From positions 5,161,501 through 5,225,500 of the forward strand of contig NC_070604.1 in NCBI RefSeq assembly GCF_027172205.1: a DNA stretch of 64,000 nt, read 5' to 3'. Positions 52,661 to 64,000 of this stretch are shown in pieces. The notes under the pieces were generated by a model. That model saw only the letters and a program-made list of their open reading frames with translations, was not told where the DNA came from and ran no database searches. The first letter of the stretch is position 1; every line of letters starts with the position of its first letter. This DNA comes from Podarcis raffonei. Lineage: Eukaryota; Chordata; Lepidosauria; Squamata; Lacertidae. A program made the position numbers and the translations under genes.

Positions 52661-55600
52661 GTAAAGATTCCAGTTCTTCCCATGGCAAGGCTAAAGGATA
52701 CTGGGGCAGCCCAATCAGATGAGCGGAGTAGAAAATTAGTATTATTATTATTAATATCAATAATGCATTACATTTTGTTCTTTTAGAGCCTATAAATCTC
52801 ATCTCCCCTTTGTGTGCTACAGAACCGCCTCTTATCTTTCCCAATCATAGGACCTGGTTGCATTTTATAACTGGTAATTTGAATAAGGTGTCTGGTGTCT
52901 AATCCCGTTTGACTCTGCCTCCATTTTCAAGGGTGCAAAAGTGCCAATGCAAACCTTGCCCAGCCCAGCCTCCTCCTTCAGCCTATCTTTCTAAACTAGA
53001 TTTGAGAGGTGCCATTAAAGGTATAATCACTTTTATCCTTACAACTGCCTAATTTGTTCTGGTTTTCTTATTATGCCTAGCAAATATTTGTTCTGCCCCA
53101 ACTGAATAATAATAATAACTAGAGCCAGGGCTTTCTCGGCTGCGGCTCCAATCTGGTGGAACGCTCTGTCACAAGAGACTAGGGCCCTGTGTGACCTGAC
53201 ATCTTTCCGCAGGGCCTGCAAGACAGAGTTGTTCCACCAGGCCTTTGGTCAGGGCACAGCCTGACTCCCTCCTCTGGCAACCTGCACAGAATTTTGCTTA
53301 ACGGTTGCCATTAATTTGATTTTAATTAATTTTTATAATGAAATGTTTTTAGAATGTTGGATTATTTGATTGTTTGATTATTTGATTGTTGTTAGCCGCC
53401 CTGAGCCCGGCTTCGGCTGGGGAGGGCGGGATATAAATAAAATTTATTATTGTTGTTGTTGTTGTTGTTGTTTTGTTGTTGTTGTTGTTGTTATTATTTA
53501 TACCCTGCCCATCTGGCTGGGTTTCCCCGGCCACCCAACAGACTAAGAATATGATAAAACATCAAACGTTAAAAACCTCCCTTAAAAGGACTGCCTTCAG
53601 GTGTCTTCTAAAAATCAGATAGTTGTTTATTGCCTTGACATCTGATGGGATGGCGTTCCACAGGGCAGGTGCCACTACTGAGAAGGCACTGTCTGGTCCC
53701 CTGTAACCTCACTTCTCACAGTGAGGGAACCACCATAAGGCCCTGAGCCCTGGACCTGAGTGTCCAGGCTGAACAGGAGTATGTGGAGACGCTCCTTCAG
53801 GTATACAGGTGACCTTTAAAGGTCAGCATCAACACTTTGAATAGTGCTTGGAAATGTACTGGGACCCAACGTAGGTCTTTCAGAACCAGTGGTATATTGT
53901 CTCGGCAGCCACTCCCAGTCACCAGTGTAGCTACTGCATTCTGGATTTGTTGCAGTTTCCGGGTCACCTTCAAAAGTAGTCCCACATAGAGCACATTGCA
54001 GTAGTACAAGCAGGAGATAACTAGAGCATGCACCTCTCTGGCAAGACAGTCTGCTGGCAGATAGGGTCTCAGCCTGCGTACCAGACAGCTGCGTTGACAC
54101 AGAATTGACCTGCGCCTCCATGGACAGCTGTGAGTCCAAAATGACTCCAAGGCTGCACACCTGGTCCTTCAGGGGCACAGTTACACCATTCAGGACCAGG
54201 AGTCCTCCACACCTGCCTGCCTCCTGTCCCCCCAAAACAGTACTTCTGTCTTGTCAGGATTCAACCGCCATCTGTCAGCCACCATCCATCCTCCAACCGC
54301 CCCCCGACACTCACACAGGACTTTCACCACCTTCAATGGTTTTTATTTAAAAGACAGGTAGAGCTGGATTATCTCAGTCTCATGATGAGGCTTGAATCCC
54401 AAATGGAAGGGATCCGAATGGTCTGCATCCTCTAGACGTTCCTGGAGTTGTTCAGCAACCACCCGCTCAATCACCTTGCCCAAGAATGGAAGATTTGAGA
54501 CTGGGTGGTAGTTAATGCAGTCTTGGTTCTGTCAGAGAGGATTTTCATTAATATATTCTTTGGGTATGCCAGAACTCTGTTTCTCACTTTTTCTTCTGTT
54601 GAATTCCAGCTGTCAAAGCAGTATGGCCCTGTCTTGGGCATCCAAATGGGACCCCAGAAAACTGTGGTGTTGACAGGATATGAGACAGTAAAGGAGGCTC
54701 TGGTTAATCAGGCGGACGCATTTGCTGACAGGCCCATCGTTCCATTATTTCAAGAGGTTGCAGAAGGCTTTGGTGAGGCACCTCCCTTTCTATTGGAACT
54801 GGTAATGCTTGCAAACACACACTGCTCCCACCAGGTGAACACAATCTGTTCCCAAGAAATGGTTTGTAAGAGGAGTGTTTGCAAAGCAAGTCATCGAAAT
54901 CCATTGTTTCCTGTGGGGGAAAATCCTTGTGAATTTTTCAACCCACCTCAGTGCCTTTGACATTGACAGAGTATCTGCAGGCATTAGGCTGAGAATGTGT
55001 CACAAAAAGTGTAACCTGTGGATTTCTGCAGATCAAGCTAAAATGTTAAAAAGACTGGACCAGGTCAGCCTTTTTTGGTCTTGACTTTCAGTGGATAAGT
55101 GGCGCTCTGTTGAATAAACAAAAATGGAGACCAGTTAAAGCAAACCTTTCCCATTCCCGCTTTCTTCCCAACAGTCATATTGTAGAGCTGGGGGAGAATG
55201 AGACAGGAGGATTGTGAATAATAGTCACACAGCACAGTAATGCCACACACCAAGGGGAAACTGACTGACCATTTTCTGCCCCAGCCTATATAGAGACGAA
55301 AAATGAAGGAGGCATAATGGAATACAAAGTAACAAGCAGAGTTCTGATGGGATCCCTGACATGTAAAAACCAACCTTCACTCTAGCCTACACTTTTTAAT
55401 GGAAAATATTGATCAATGGGTTCTCAGGTCATGCTCTGATGACACAGCTGCCAGCTACTTTGTCAAAGCTCAGAAGTCTGAATGGGAGAATAGCTGGGAT
55501 CCATTCTCAGCTCCATGGAAGAAATGCAGAACACAATTTATTGATATTTTTGTACAATGGCCATGCAGACATGAAACCTTTCCTCCTGTCTCATCAGGTG

Positions 55601-58600
55601 TAATTTTTTCTAATGGTGAAAACTGGAAAGTGATGCGGCGGTTTGCTTTAAGCACATTACGGGACTACGGAATGGGAAAGAGGACCATAGAGGATAGAAT
55701 TCTTGAGGAATGCAGTGTCCTGATAAAGAAATTTGAATCTTATGAAGGTGAGTTGGTGTTTTCCTCTGGTGCATAGCTATACTAGCATAGTTTAATGGTG
55801 CCAAGACTATTGTGTTACATATTCCTAACTTCCAGAAGCACAGCTCCCAGGGTTCCCTGCAATTCGTCTGTTCCTGTAACGTGCAGATTGTACTGCAATA
55901 ACTCCTGTGACTTCCAAGCATTTCTTAGCCCAGCTATGGCCACATCCAGCAGCACTTAGGATCAGTTTGTTTGTTAAATGAGGTCTACACATAGGGAAGC
56001 TGCCACTAGGGATTTAAGGCAACAAAGAACAGACTTAGCATGTCCATTCTAGGAATGTTGTACCCGTCTCTTATGTGTTTTACATCCCACATTTTAAACA
56101 GAATATTTTTGCTTAACTGTCATATTTATGTATAGGAAACCCATTTGAGACCACCACAATTATGAATGCAGCGGTTGCTAATATAATAGTGGCCATACTA
56201 CTAGACAAGCGATTTGACTATGAAGATCCCACATACGTAAGACTTCTGAAGTTGGTCAATGAAAATGTCCGGCTCGCTGGAAGCTTTTCAGTCACGGTAA
56301 TCTATTTTTTACAATTAAAACAAACAAACAGTTGATTATAACAAACCCAGTTGATTATAACAAACAAACCCAGTCACTCGGCTGGGTGAGTACTGCAGGG
56401 CCTGCTCCCTTCCAGGGCCTTTTCCAACTGGCCCAGGGGGCGTGGCCCAGGCCCTTATTTGGAACAAACTTTTGGGGAAGTGTGGGAAGTGTTCTGCCAT
56501 TGCTTCCCTGTTCCAGGTGGTTAATGTGCTTTAAAATGTCCTCAAGCAGTCGATGGCAATTTAAATTTTTATTTCTTTATTTCCCTTTTTCCTTTGTTGG
56601 GGGTGGGTGGGTGGGATGGATATTTGGTTGGGGATTAATTTTAGTATAATTGTTCTGTTCTTGTTTTTTGTTCTTTTATTGGTTCTGTATAGTTTGTGTT
56701 TTGTTTTTAAGGGGCGGGATCAGGGCTGCCTGGGAGTGGGGCCCCAGCCAACACGATGGCTGGGACAAGTTCCACAGGGGGGGAAGCACTGGGACATCTG
56801 ATCTCGGTGATCATGGGCAGGAGGCGGAGTTACGCTAAGACCAGACCGTGTTATTACCGAGGAGGCAGGTTTAGTCGTTGTTTGAAGACTATCCCTGCCT
56901 CCGGGTCTGGCCTTGACCGGATGGATACTGGAATCAACAGGGGAAACCCACATGACCTGAAGGTGTTGCTGTGTAATGCCAGGTCAATGATGAACAAAAC
57001 CACTGCCATCCACGACCTGATTGTGGATGGAGGATTTGACCTGGCATGTGTGACAGAGACCTGGTTGGAGGAAGCAGATGGACCTGTCCTTGCCGCTGCT
57101 TGCCCACCAGGTTTCTCTTACGCACAGCAACCCAGGTCATGTGGGCAGGGAGGGGGGGGTGCAGTGATTTTTAGGAAGTCACCAGCTTGCACCAGGCGTC
57201 CTACTGGAAAGATCCAGTTTTCTGAGTGCATGTTCTGGAAGTTGGGGAATAGGGGCAGTACAGGATTCCTTTTGGTGTACCGACCTCCCCGCTGCACCAA
57301 GGATTCCCTGCCCGAGCTGCTTCAGGTCATGGCGGATTTTCTCCTGGAGACACCTAATTTGGTTGTCCTAGGGGATTTTAACATCCATGCCGACACGACT
57401 TACAAGGGGTAGCTCGAGACTTCGTGGAAAGCATGGCCTCCATGGGGCTGTCCCTGAATAAGTTTGGCCCAACTCATAGTCATGGACATGCCTTAGACCT
57501 GGTGTTCACCTCTAGTGACGTGGGTGATCTGACACTAAGTAAAAGTGAAACAAAAGAAGTGCCATGGTCAGATCACTTCCTGGTGCGACTGGACTACTCC
57601 GCGACCCTTCCCCTCTGCAGGGAGGTGGGACCTATTCGGATGGTCTGCCCCCACCACTTAATGGATCCAAATGGTTTCCAGAGAGTGGTAGGGGATGTTT
57701 TATCCCATGTTGATGGCCTTTCAGCTGATTCCCTGGTGGCCCGCTGGAATGCGGAGTTAACCAGGGCTATTGACTGTCTGGCTCCGAAGCGCCCTCTCCG
57801 ATTGCATGGGAACAACTCCAGGCATGCCTGGAGGATGCGGACCATTTGGATCCCTTCCAATCGGGATTCAGGCCTCATCATGGGACTGAAACTGCCTTGG
57901 TCGCACTGGTTGATGATCTCCGGCGAGCTAGGGACAAAGGTGAGAGTTGTTTCCTAGTTCTGCTGGATCTCTCAGCGGCCTTTGATACAATCGACCATAA
58001 CATCCTTCTGGACCGTCTAGAGGTGCTGGGAGCTGGGGGCACTGTTATACAGTGGTTTCGCTCCTTCCTCCTGGGCCGTGTTCAGAAAGTGGGGGGGGGG
58101 ATGAGTGTTCAGACCCCTGGGCCCTCACTTGTGGGGTGCCTCAGGGTTCCGTCCTCTCCCCCATGCTTTTTAACATCTATATGAAGCCACTGGGAGAGAT
58201 CATCAGGGGGTTTGGACTGGGTGTCCATCAATATACAGATGATACCCAGCTCTACCTCTCTTTCAAATCAGAACCAGTGAAGGCGGTGAAGGTCCTGTGT
58301 GAGTGCCTGGAGGCGGTTGGAGGATGGATGGCGGCTAATGGATTGAACTTGAATCCTGACAAGACAGAAGTACTGTTTTCGGGGGACAGGGGGCGGGCTG
58401 GTGTGGAGGACTCCCTGGTCCTGAATAGGGTAACTGTGCCCCTGAAGGACCATGTGCGCAGCCTGGGAGTCATTTTGGACTCACAGCTGTCCATGGAGGC
58501 GCAGGTCAATTCTGTATCCAGGGCAGCTGACTACCAACTCCACCTGGTACGCAGGCTGAGACCCTACCTGCCCGCGGACTGTCTCGCCAGAGTGGTGCAT

Positions 58601-59132
58601 GCGCTCTACGTTGGGCTACCTTTGAAGGTGACTCGGAAACTACAACTAATCCAGAATGCAGCAGCTAGACTGGTGACTGGGGGCGGCCGCCGAGACCACA
58701 TAACATCGGTCTTGAAAGACCTACATTGGCTCCCAGTACGTTTCCGAGCACAATTCAAAGTGCTGGTGTTGACCTTTAAAGCCCGAAACGGCCTCGGCCC
58801 AGTATACCTGAAGGAGCGTCTCCACCCCCATCGTTCTGCCCGGCCGCTGAGGTCCAGCGCCGAGGGCCTTCTGGCAGTTCCCTCATTGCGAGAAGCAAAG
58901 CTACAGGGAACCAGGCAGAGGGCCTTCTCGGTAGTGGTGCCCGCCCTGTGGAACACCCTCCCATCAGATGTCAAAGAAATAAACAATTATTGGACTTTTA
59001 GAAGACATCTGAAGGCAGCCCTGTTCAGGGAAGTTTTTAATCTATGATATTTTACTGTATATTTGGTTTCTATGGAAGCCGCCCAGAGTGGCTGGGGAAA
59101 CCCAGCCAGATGGGCGGGGTACAAATAATAAA

Positions 59133-59186
<54 letters not shown>

Positions 59187-59834
59187 ACAGTGTATGCAAA
59201 GTGGGCAGGGCTACCTGTTTATTGTATATTGTTCAGGGTTCACTACAAAACATAGAATATCTTGAGAAACCTGGTGCTAATTCAAAATATTTAGAAAACT
59301 CACACGGTACAGTCATCCTGTAACTACAAAAAAAGTCTCTTTTGCACAGACGCTTTCTGGCCTCACTGCCATCTGGTCTCCAAGGACAAGGAAGAAGAAT
59401 TCCATGATGGCTCAGAAGGGGCCTCCAAAGGCAGATCTCCCTCTCTGAAGGCAAACCTCCAGAGTAGAACTGCCATAACCTATTATTCCAGGGTTGCACA
59501 TAAATTATGCTATGCTGAGATAGCCCACCCCCTATTCCAAATGGCATTCAAGAGTTTTGTTTTGTATTTGGGCAGTCATTCTCTGAGAGACCCAGCTGAG
59601 AGTACAATACTGAGTTTTTCTAATGTCTCTTTTTCTTTTTTCACATTTTTATCCTTTCAGCTGTATAACATGTTTCCTGCTCTTGGTTTTCTTTTGGGGG
59701 CTCGTAAGACTATCATTCAAAACAGAGATGAACTGTTTGCCTTCATAAATGCCACCTTCATAAAACACCTCAGAGATCTGGATGAAAATGACCAGAGGAG
59801 CTTTATTGACTCATTTCTTATCCAACAGCAAGAG
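52478..59834 (+). CDS. Cytochrome P450 family 2 gene, copy B (CYP2AC-like), exons 1-5
   Basis: Five exons match copy A in length and phase: 52478-52660, 54610-54772, 55598-55747, 56136-56296, 59661-59834, with intact splice sites and frame over about 278 residues. It is roughly 90% identical to copy A in protein. Differences cluster in the substrate-recognition loop 1: between PLFQ and SNGENW copy A has GLAQDFGIVL and copy B EVAEGFGVIF (7 of 10 differ). More changes fall in the F-helix end (LFGSSS versus LAGSFS) and after it (APKTFNQ versus ARKTIIQ). Exons 6-9, with the haem ligand, would lie past base 64000 because an L1 begins in intron 5. Whether the gene is whole cannot be judged here. 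Confidence 0.9.
53105..53475 (+). mobile_element. CR1/L2-type LINE 3' end in P450-B intron 1
   Basis: The + strand encodes the C-terminal pattern '[17 protein letters not shown]' and ends with gccgccctgagcccggcttc, then gggcgggatataaataaa and a (TTG)n run. It is a different subfamily from the (AAT)n-tailed copies. Confidence 0.75.
53476..54515 (-). mobile_element. L2/CR1-type LINE, 3' part, in P450-B intron 1
   Basis: Inverted copy with the usual end module (cccatctggctgggtttccc) and a broken RT C-terminal frame; it is tail-to-tail with the preceding LINE. Copy A has neither, so both came after the gene duplication, unless copy A lost them. Confidence 0.8.
54610..54772 (+). CDS. P450 copy B exon 2 (residues 62-115)
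   Basis: [20 protein letters not shown] to [10 protein letters not shown]. Acceptor gaattccag, donor gtgagg. Confidence 0.93.
55598..55747 (+). CDS. P450 copy B exon 3 (residues 116-165)
   Basis: [20 protein letters not shown] to KKFESYEG. Acceptor tcatcag, donor gtgagt. Intron 3 lacks the inverted-repeat insertion and about 560 flanking bases present in copy A. Confidence 0.93.
56136..56296 (+). CDS. P450 copy B exon 4 (residues 166-219)
   Basis: [20 protein letters not shown] to RLAGSFSVT. Acceptor gtatag, donor gtaatc. Confidence 0.92.
56365..59189 (+). mobile_element. L2/CR1-type LINE, both ends present, internally deleted, in P450-B intron 4
   Basis: The 5' leader from about 56365 matches the leader of the copy at 42205-44560. 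An endonuclease frame follows (56756-57412; [37 protein letters not shown]), then 57424-57880, then RT (57846-59047; [28 protein letters not shown], and [10 protein letters not shown] with T in place of the usual A). It ends in (ATT)n. The flank attataaca occurs at 56335 and 59181, and copy A intron 4 is the empty site. The part between endonuclease and RT is missing. Confidence 0.88.
59661..59834 (+). CDS. P450 copy B exon 5 (residues 220-277)
   Basis: [20 protein letters not shown] to FLIQQQE, three residue changes from copy A. Acceptor atcctttcag, donor gtaatg. Confidence 0.94.
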
Positions 59835-60507
59835 GTAATGGAGTCTTTTAATTTGGCCCAGAATAAGTGTTGCCATTTTCAATTCATGTTTTAAGGGCGT
59901 ATTCGCAAGTGAATGCGTAAGTTGTAGTCAGCAAGTCTCACTTCAGAAGGGACCAACCTGGCATACTTCCTCCCCTTTCCCAATAGTCAACCATTGTTAA
60001 TGTCTTACAGAAGTTGCCTCTGCAGGGTGAATGGTTGCATGCTCAACAGCATTTCTGGGGGAAAAATCCCTGATCAGGAAAACATGTAATTATAGATAAT
60101 TATGCAGTGATGAGAGGTAATCAGGTCATAAATATTGGTTGCCAGACTCCCTTTTGATACAAGGACGATGGGATAATGCCTCATGTGCTGAGAAGAAGGC
60201 GTTCTTCACACTGGAGGAGATAGGAAGCTTTGAGGGTGGGGAGGCATCTCAGAGCAAGGAAAAAACATTGGCCCATGCACTGACCAATCAGCCTTAAATT
60301 AGGGCTTCAGTTCTTTTAACCATTACTAAGACTGGAAATGAATATGAATTGGAGTTTCTGCTTATCAATTAATTAGCACCCAGAAAAGGAAACAGGTGGT
60401 TGGGTGATGACAGAGTTCTAAATAACAGGCTGGAAATTATTTCTAAAATCTTAAACTAATTACTGATGAGTTTGAAAAGTTAAAGCAGATATACAGGCCT
60501 GGTGTGC
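59835..60507. other. P450 copy B intron 5, aligned with copy A
   Basis: Homologous to 35891-36590 throughout, with small deletions. No element private to B until the LTR-like repeat. Confidence 0.6.
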
Positions 60508-61141
60508 TGGTCCCATGGGTTACCCGAGAGGCGAGGTCCAAGTCCGGTCCGTGGTCAAAGGCGCAACATGGAGGCACTCCGTAGTAGCTGAAGCTGGGTG
60601 CAGGGCAGGGAATCAGGTGAAGTCAGGAACAGGCAAGCAGGGAGACAGGGCAGGTCATGAGCTCAGGCACGAAAGCAGGACAGGGGCCAGGCAGGAATTA
60701 GCAACCAACAATGTTGCTCCCACAAGTTGGGACTGCGGCTGGCCGGCTTTTATCTGCCCCGAGGCATAGGGCGGCCCCAATCCTCTGGTGACTCACCTCT
60801 CCTGGCCTGGAGGCGAGCACTCCTGCTGCAGGAACTTAGTTACTTCCTCCTCTCTGCCCTGAGCCTCTGCAGCTCAGGAGAGGCTGAAGGGTGACCGGAC
60901 CCAGAGGCAACCTCAGTTTCCTCTGACAGGGCTGAGAGTGGAGCACCTGCAGGCAATGGGTCCTCCATCACCTCAGGAGCCAGAGCAGACTCAGCTGATG
61001 CCTGCACCTGAGGATCCAGCACAGGTGAGGACCCTTCAGGCTCAGGCCCCAGCCCCGGCTCAGCTGGTTCTGGAGGCGGGGAATCCTGTGCAGGCTGGGA
61101 TCCCTCAGGTTCAGCATCCGAGTCCAAATCCCAGGCCATCA
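60508..61141 (-). repeat. LTR-like dispersed repeat (fossil), copy 2
   Basis: Inverted partner of 4662-5270. Copy A (near 36572) is uninterrupted at this place, so this is an insertion after the duplication. Ends are TG...CA-like. Class tentative. Confidence 0.5.
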
Positions 61142-62512
61142 CACTTGAATTTGCTTTTAACTTGCCTGTAAAACTGGCAAGTCTTTCCCGTGCTATCCTG
61201 TCTTTCCCGTGCTATCCTGACTGGGAAATAAAAGCGAATTCTATCTGCATCACAAGGGCAGCATAACGGAGACGCTCAAGTGTGTGTGGGGGGTGTCTCA
61301 TAAATCAGGCAAAAATAACTACTCCTTCATTGCTTCTTGAAAATATATGAAAATGCCACAATGAACAGTTAGCACAGTTAAGAGATGAGATGTGCAGAAA
61401 GTTTGGAGAGATTTGATCAGAGATGCAATTGCAGATGAAATAATCTATAGAACCTGTGGGAAAAGACTTGGACTTTTCCCTGCCTAAATGGGGAAACAAC
61501 AGCTTTACAGCTGTATGAAGGGATGAAACAACTAAAAGAAGCTGTTGTGAAAATCTGAATATTTTGAATAATAGTTATATACATAATTCACATATGCGGA
61601 AGACTACTTTTCTGTGACTTTTAATCATTGTTAGTTCTCTGTACGTTCTATTTGTATGTATGTTTTGTTTTTTGAAGTTATATATTTTGGATAAATGAAG
61701 ATACCCTCAGGAAGGAGATGGACCAAAGATGAAAGGATCTGTGTGAGATGCAGAGAGGATCCCTCAGGGTGGGAAGCTGAGGAAAGAGGTGGGAACTGGG
61801 AGGGTTCACTCTTCTGGGTCTGGAATAAGGGTTAAGGTATAAATAATAAAGATCTTAGAATTATTATCCTCTTTTTTTCTCTCTTCTTTTTTGGTTTCTA
61901 GTTTGTCCTGCTGCAAATTCACAGCAGTCTGAGACTGAGCCACTTTTAGATGGCCATTTGGGAGAGCAGTTGTACAATGGGGGGGGAATGCTAGAAAGGA
62001 GAATTATTGGGTGCTAAGATCCAAGTTTTGGGCAAGTACTGTTTCGTGAGAGAACTACAGCATAGATTTAAAAAGGACAAAATATGCAGCAAAGTAATAG
62101 TGGAAATATAAGTTGTTGAAAAGCATCTTTTAGCATATGTACCAAATAAAGGTTCTAAACAGCTAAGAAGTTTTAATGTTATTTCACTCTGCTTTTGATC
62201 CTCTGCCTCACTTGTGATTCTGCTGGTTGTAATGTGAAACTGCATGGCTGCGCCTTTTTGAGAGAGAAATGCTAGGAATGTATCCCTGATAAGCAAGGAC
62301 TGTGTGGATCTTAGAAAAAGTGCTCAGTTTGGCTCAGTGTGGATCTTAGAAAAAGTGCTCAGTATGGTGAAAATCTTGAAAAACTCCCCACTGCTGGTTG
62401 GTGTCATACGACAACTATTGAATGAACTCCCCTCTGACTCCCAGCGGGACAGGCAGCTATTACAACCAGCAACTCTATCGGTGTTACTCTTCCTGTTAGA
62501 AAGTGTGGCTGA
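61142..62512. other. P450 copy B intron 5, continued
   Basis: Bases 61820-62512 align with copy A 36610-37320; 61160-61810 has no counterpart in copy A and is unassigned. A 36-base unit (tgtggatcttagaaaaagtg) is locally duplicated near 62304-62360. Confidence 0.5.
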
Positions 62513-63852
62513 AAAGACTTCCGGGTCAGCGCCAACGACGAATGGTGGAGTTCCTCTGACTGGAGGAACGGGCTCCGTGGAAATTGGGTCTTCCCGTCGC
62601 GGCGAAGGCGGGGACCCACTAGAAATCCCAGGCGGAGAAGCCTGGGAATGTGGGGTTCGGCAGAGCACCAAGAGCGCCTCCCCTACTCGCGAGGAAACCC
62701 CTTTTCGGGGCTCCGGAGTGAAGTGGGGTGAGCAGCGCGGTGCCGCGATCCGATTGCTATTTCCACGGAGGGAAGCCGCACAGCCATCACCGGAGAGCGC
62801 TGACTTTTTCCTGATGACAATTGGACTCTAAATCAAGTACCCGTGAGTAAAAATGGAAAATTGGATTAAGAAATCTGCAAAATTTGTGAATTAGGCAACG
62901 AAGCGGGAAGGTTTAAACAGGAAGTCCGCTTTCCACTTTTTGTATATAGACTGAAGCAAAGACCTTGCAATCTAATAGCCTGGAAAACTGTTTTAAAGTT
63001 GGAAATTTCCTGCATCCACAACCAATAAAACCCCCTTGGAAGCAGGAGAAAAGGGGGGGGGGATTTGACTGTTCAATCCTGCAGGAGGAGAATAAAGGAA
63101 TTTAAGTTTCCATCGTCCCAAACCTGGGGACGGGGTGTCTGGACAGAAATTGTTTGAGACATCCATTGATTGAAAGTGGAGCATTTTGACAGATAGTTAA
63201 AAAAAGAAGAAGAGAAAAGAAATAAATTAACTTCAACGCTACTTTCTGCATCTCTGCATTTTAAAGAAACAAAGTATTTGAAAACCGAAAGTAATCTCCT
63301 TTGTTGGATACATTTTAAAAATTGGATACAAATAGAAATTGTGTCCCCTCGAGGGAGCCTGTCAGTTTGCTGTTGCAGCTTACTTGGAGACCTTACAGCT
63401 GTGAGATTGGGATCATGGGACCAGCCATTTGACCTTGAACAGAAATGTGTTGGAAGGAAGGTTTGGTATCTGCCCTTGGCATAACAAATGCCTTGCTGGA
63501 GCAGCTGCATGAGAAAATGAACTTGATCAATGAAAAGTTGGACCTGATGAATGCTGTAGCCAGTGAATATGATTTAACAGGAAATAAGGATAAAGAAGCT
63601 ATACAGCGACCAATTCAGGAATTTGGTTGACAGGGCAAGTCCAAGGCCAGATGAGGAAGGAAGAGGCTGCGATTACACCTCAAACAACACAAGTGGAGAG
63701 ATCCAAAGTCCTGCAGGAGCAAAAGCCACTGCACTGGAAGATTGAACTTGGAGAGTGTCTGGAAGTTTTTGGAGTCAAGGAAGCTCTCAACTCTAGTGGG
63801 ACTATGAAACAGGTGGACAACTATCTTCTGGATAACTATTTTTTGGATTACA
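62513..63852 (+). mobile_element. L1 LINE 5' region (5' UTR and ORF1 start), in P450-B intron 5
   Basis: A GC- and CpG-rich leader (acttccgggtcagcgccaac onward) replaces the copy A alignment at about 62513, as expected of a full 5' end. Further in, short frames (63445-63630, LLEQLHEKMNLINEKLDLMN) look like a coiled-coil ORF1 N-terminus. The element is interrupted at 63853 by another LINE and runs off the window. Confidence 0.55.
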
Positions 63853-64000
63853 AATCAAATCAAATCAAATATCTTTAATACGGTCAGTGACCAGAAAGCA
63901 ATTTATAAAAATATGACATTAAAAGTAGTATTGTGCTACTAATAACAGTAGAAATATGGCCAATTCACAAAAATGGTGCTTATATTTATGACCAGGTTTC
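63853..64000 (-). mobile_element. LINE 3' end related to the unassigned LINE at 45826
   Basis: The (AAATC)n start and aaatatctttaatacggtca resemble the 3' end at 45839 (caagtaacctttattggcat). The body lies beyond the window. Confidence 0.45.

Noticed and set aside
58052-59047. 331-codon frame as a host gene
   Set aside because: Same LINE family, RT C-terminal half.
62304-62831. 175-codon frame in P450-B intron 5
   Set aside because: It spans the boundary between intron sequence shared with copy A and the L1 5' leader, so it cannot be one gene.
1-64000. CRISPR array, operon or bacterial-type gene cluster
   Set aside because: No regularly spaced repeats of the right kind; the genes are spliced and vertebrate.

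Overview
The window is vertebrate and most likely squamate (lizard or snake) DNA. It has split genes with GT-AG introns and a dense mix of repeats typical of squamates: Bov-B (RTE) LINE ends, a Sauria-type tRNA SINE, a second tRNA SINE with a (CTT)n tail, L2/CR1-type LINEs with (AAT)n tails, CR1 ends, L1 pieces, TA-target MITEs and hAT elements. A lacertid-like lizard is a guess, not a demonstrated identification.

Layout. (1) 1-8.0 kb: mainly repeats, with two possible coding exons of an unrecognised gene (255-362 and 830-930). (2) 8.1-26.6 kb: a complete ten-exon RHAG gene on the + strand, encoding a 412-residue erythroid-type Rh glycoprotein/ammonia channel. All pore residues are conserved, but the first extracellular loop is short and has no N-glycosylation sequon. 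(3) 26.7-31.6 kb: intergenic nest of SINE, Bov-B, L1 and DNA transposons. (4) 31.8-45.4 kb: a complete nine-exon cytochrome P450 family 2 gene (copy A, 497 residues). (5) 45.4-52.4 kb: a three-deep nest of retroelements, then an orphan third copy of the P450 5' flank without a gene behind it. (6) 52.5 kb to the end: a second P450 gene (copy B), exons 1-5 only; exons 6-9 would lie beyond the window because an L1 sits in intron 5. The P450 pair next to RHAG suggests the CYP2AC subfamily, which I recall as lying near RHAG in chicken and as a pseudogene on human 6p12; that name is an inference.

The genes do not form a pathway. RHAG would be a red-cell membrane gas/ammonium channel; the P450s are ER-anchored monooxygenases. 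The main biological story is the P450 tandem duplication. The copies are about 90% identical over exons 1-5, but 7 of 10 residues differ in the substrate-recognition loop 1, and shared versus private transposon insertions let the order of events be read. I found no CRISPR array, operon or clearly new molecular system. The best leads are the P450 loop divergence, the orphan promoter, a perfect inverted-repeat retroinsertion with target duplications, and two adjacent hAT elements separated by three copies of one 8-bp target.
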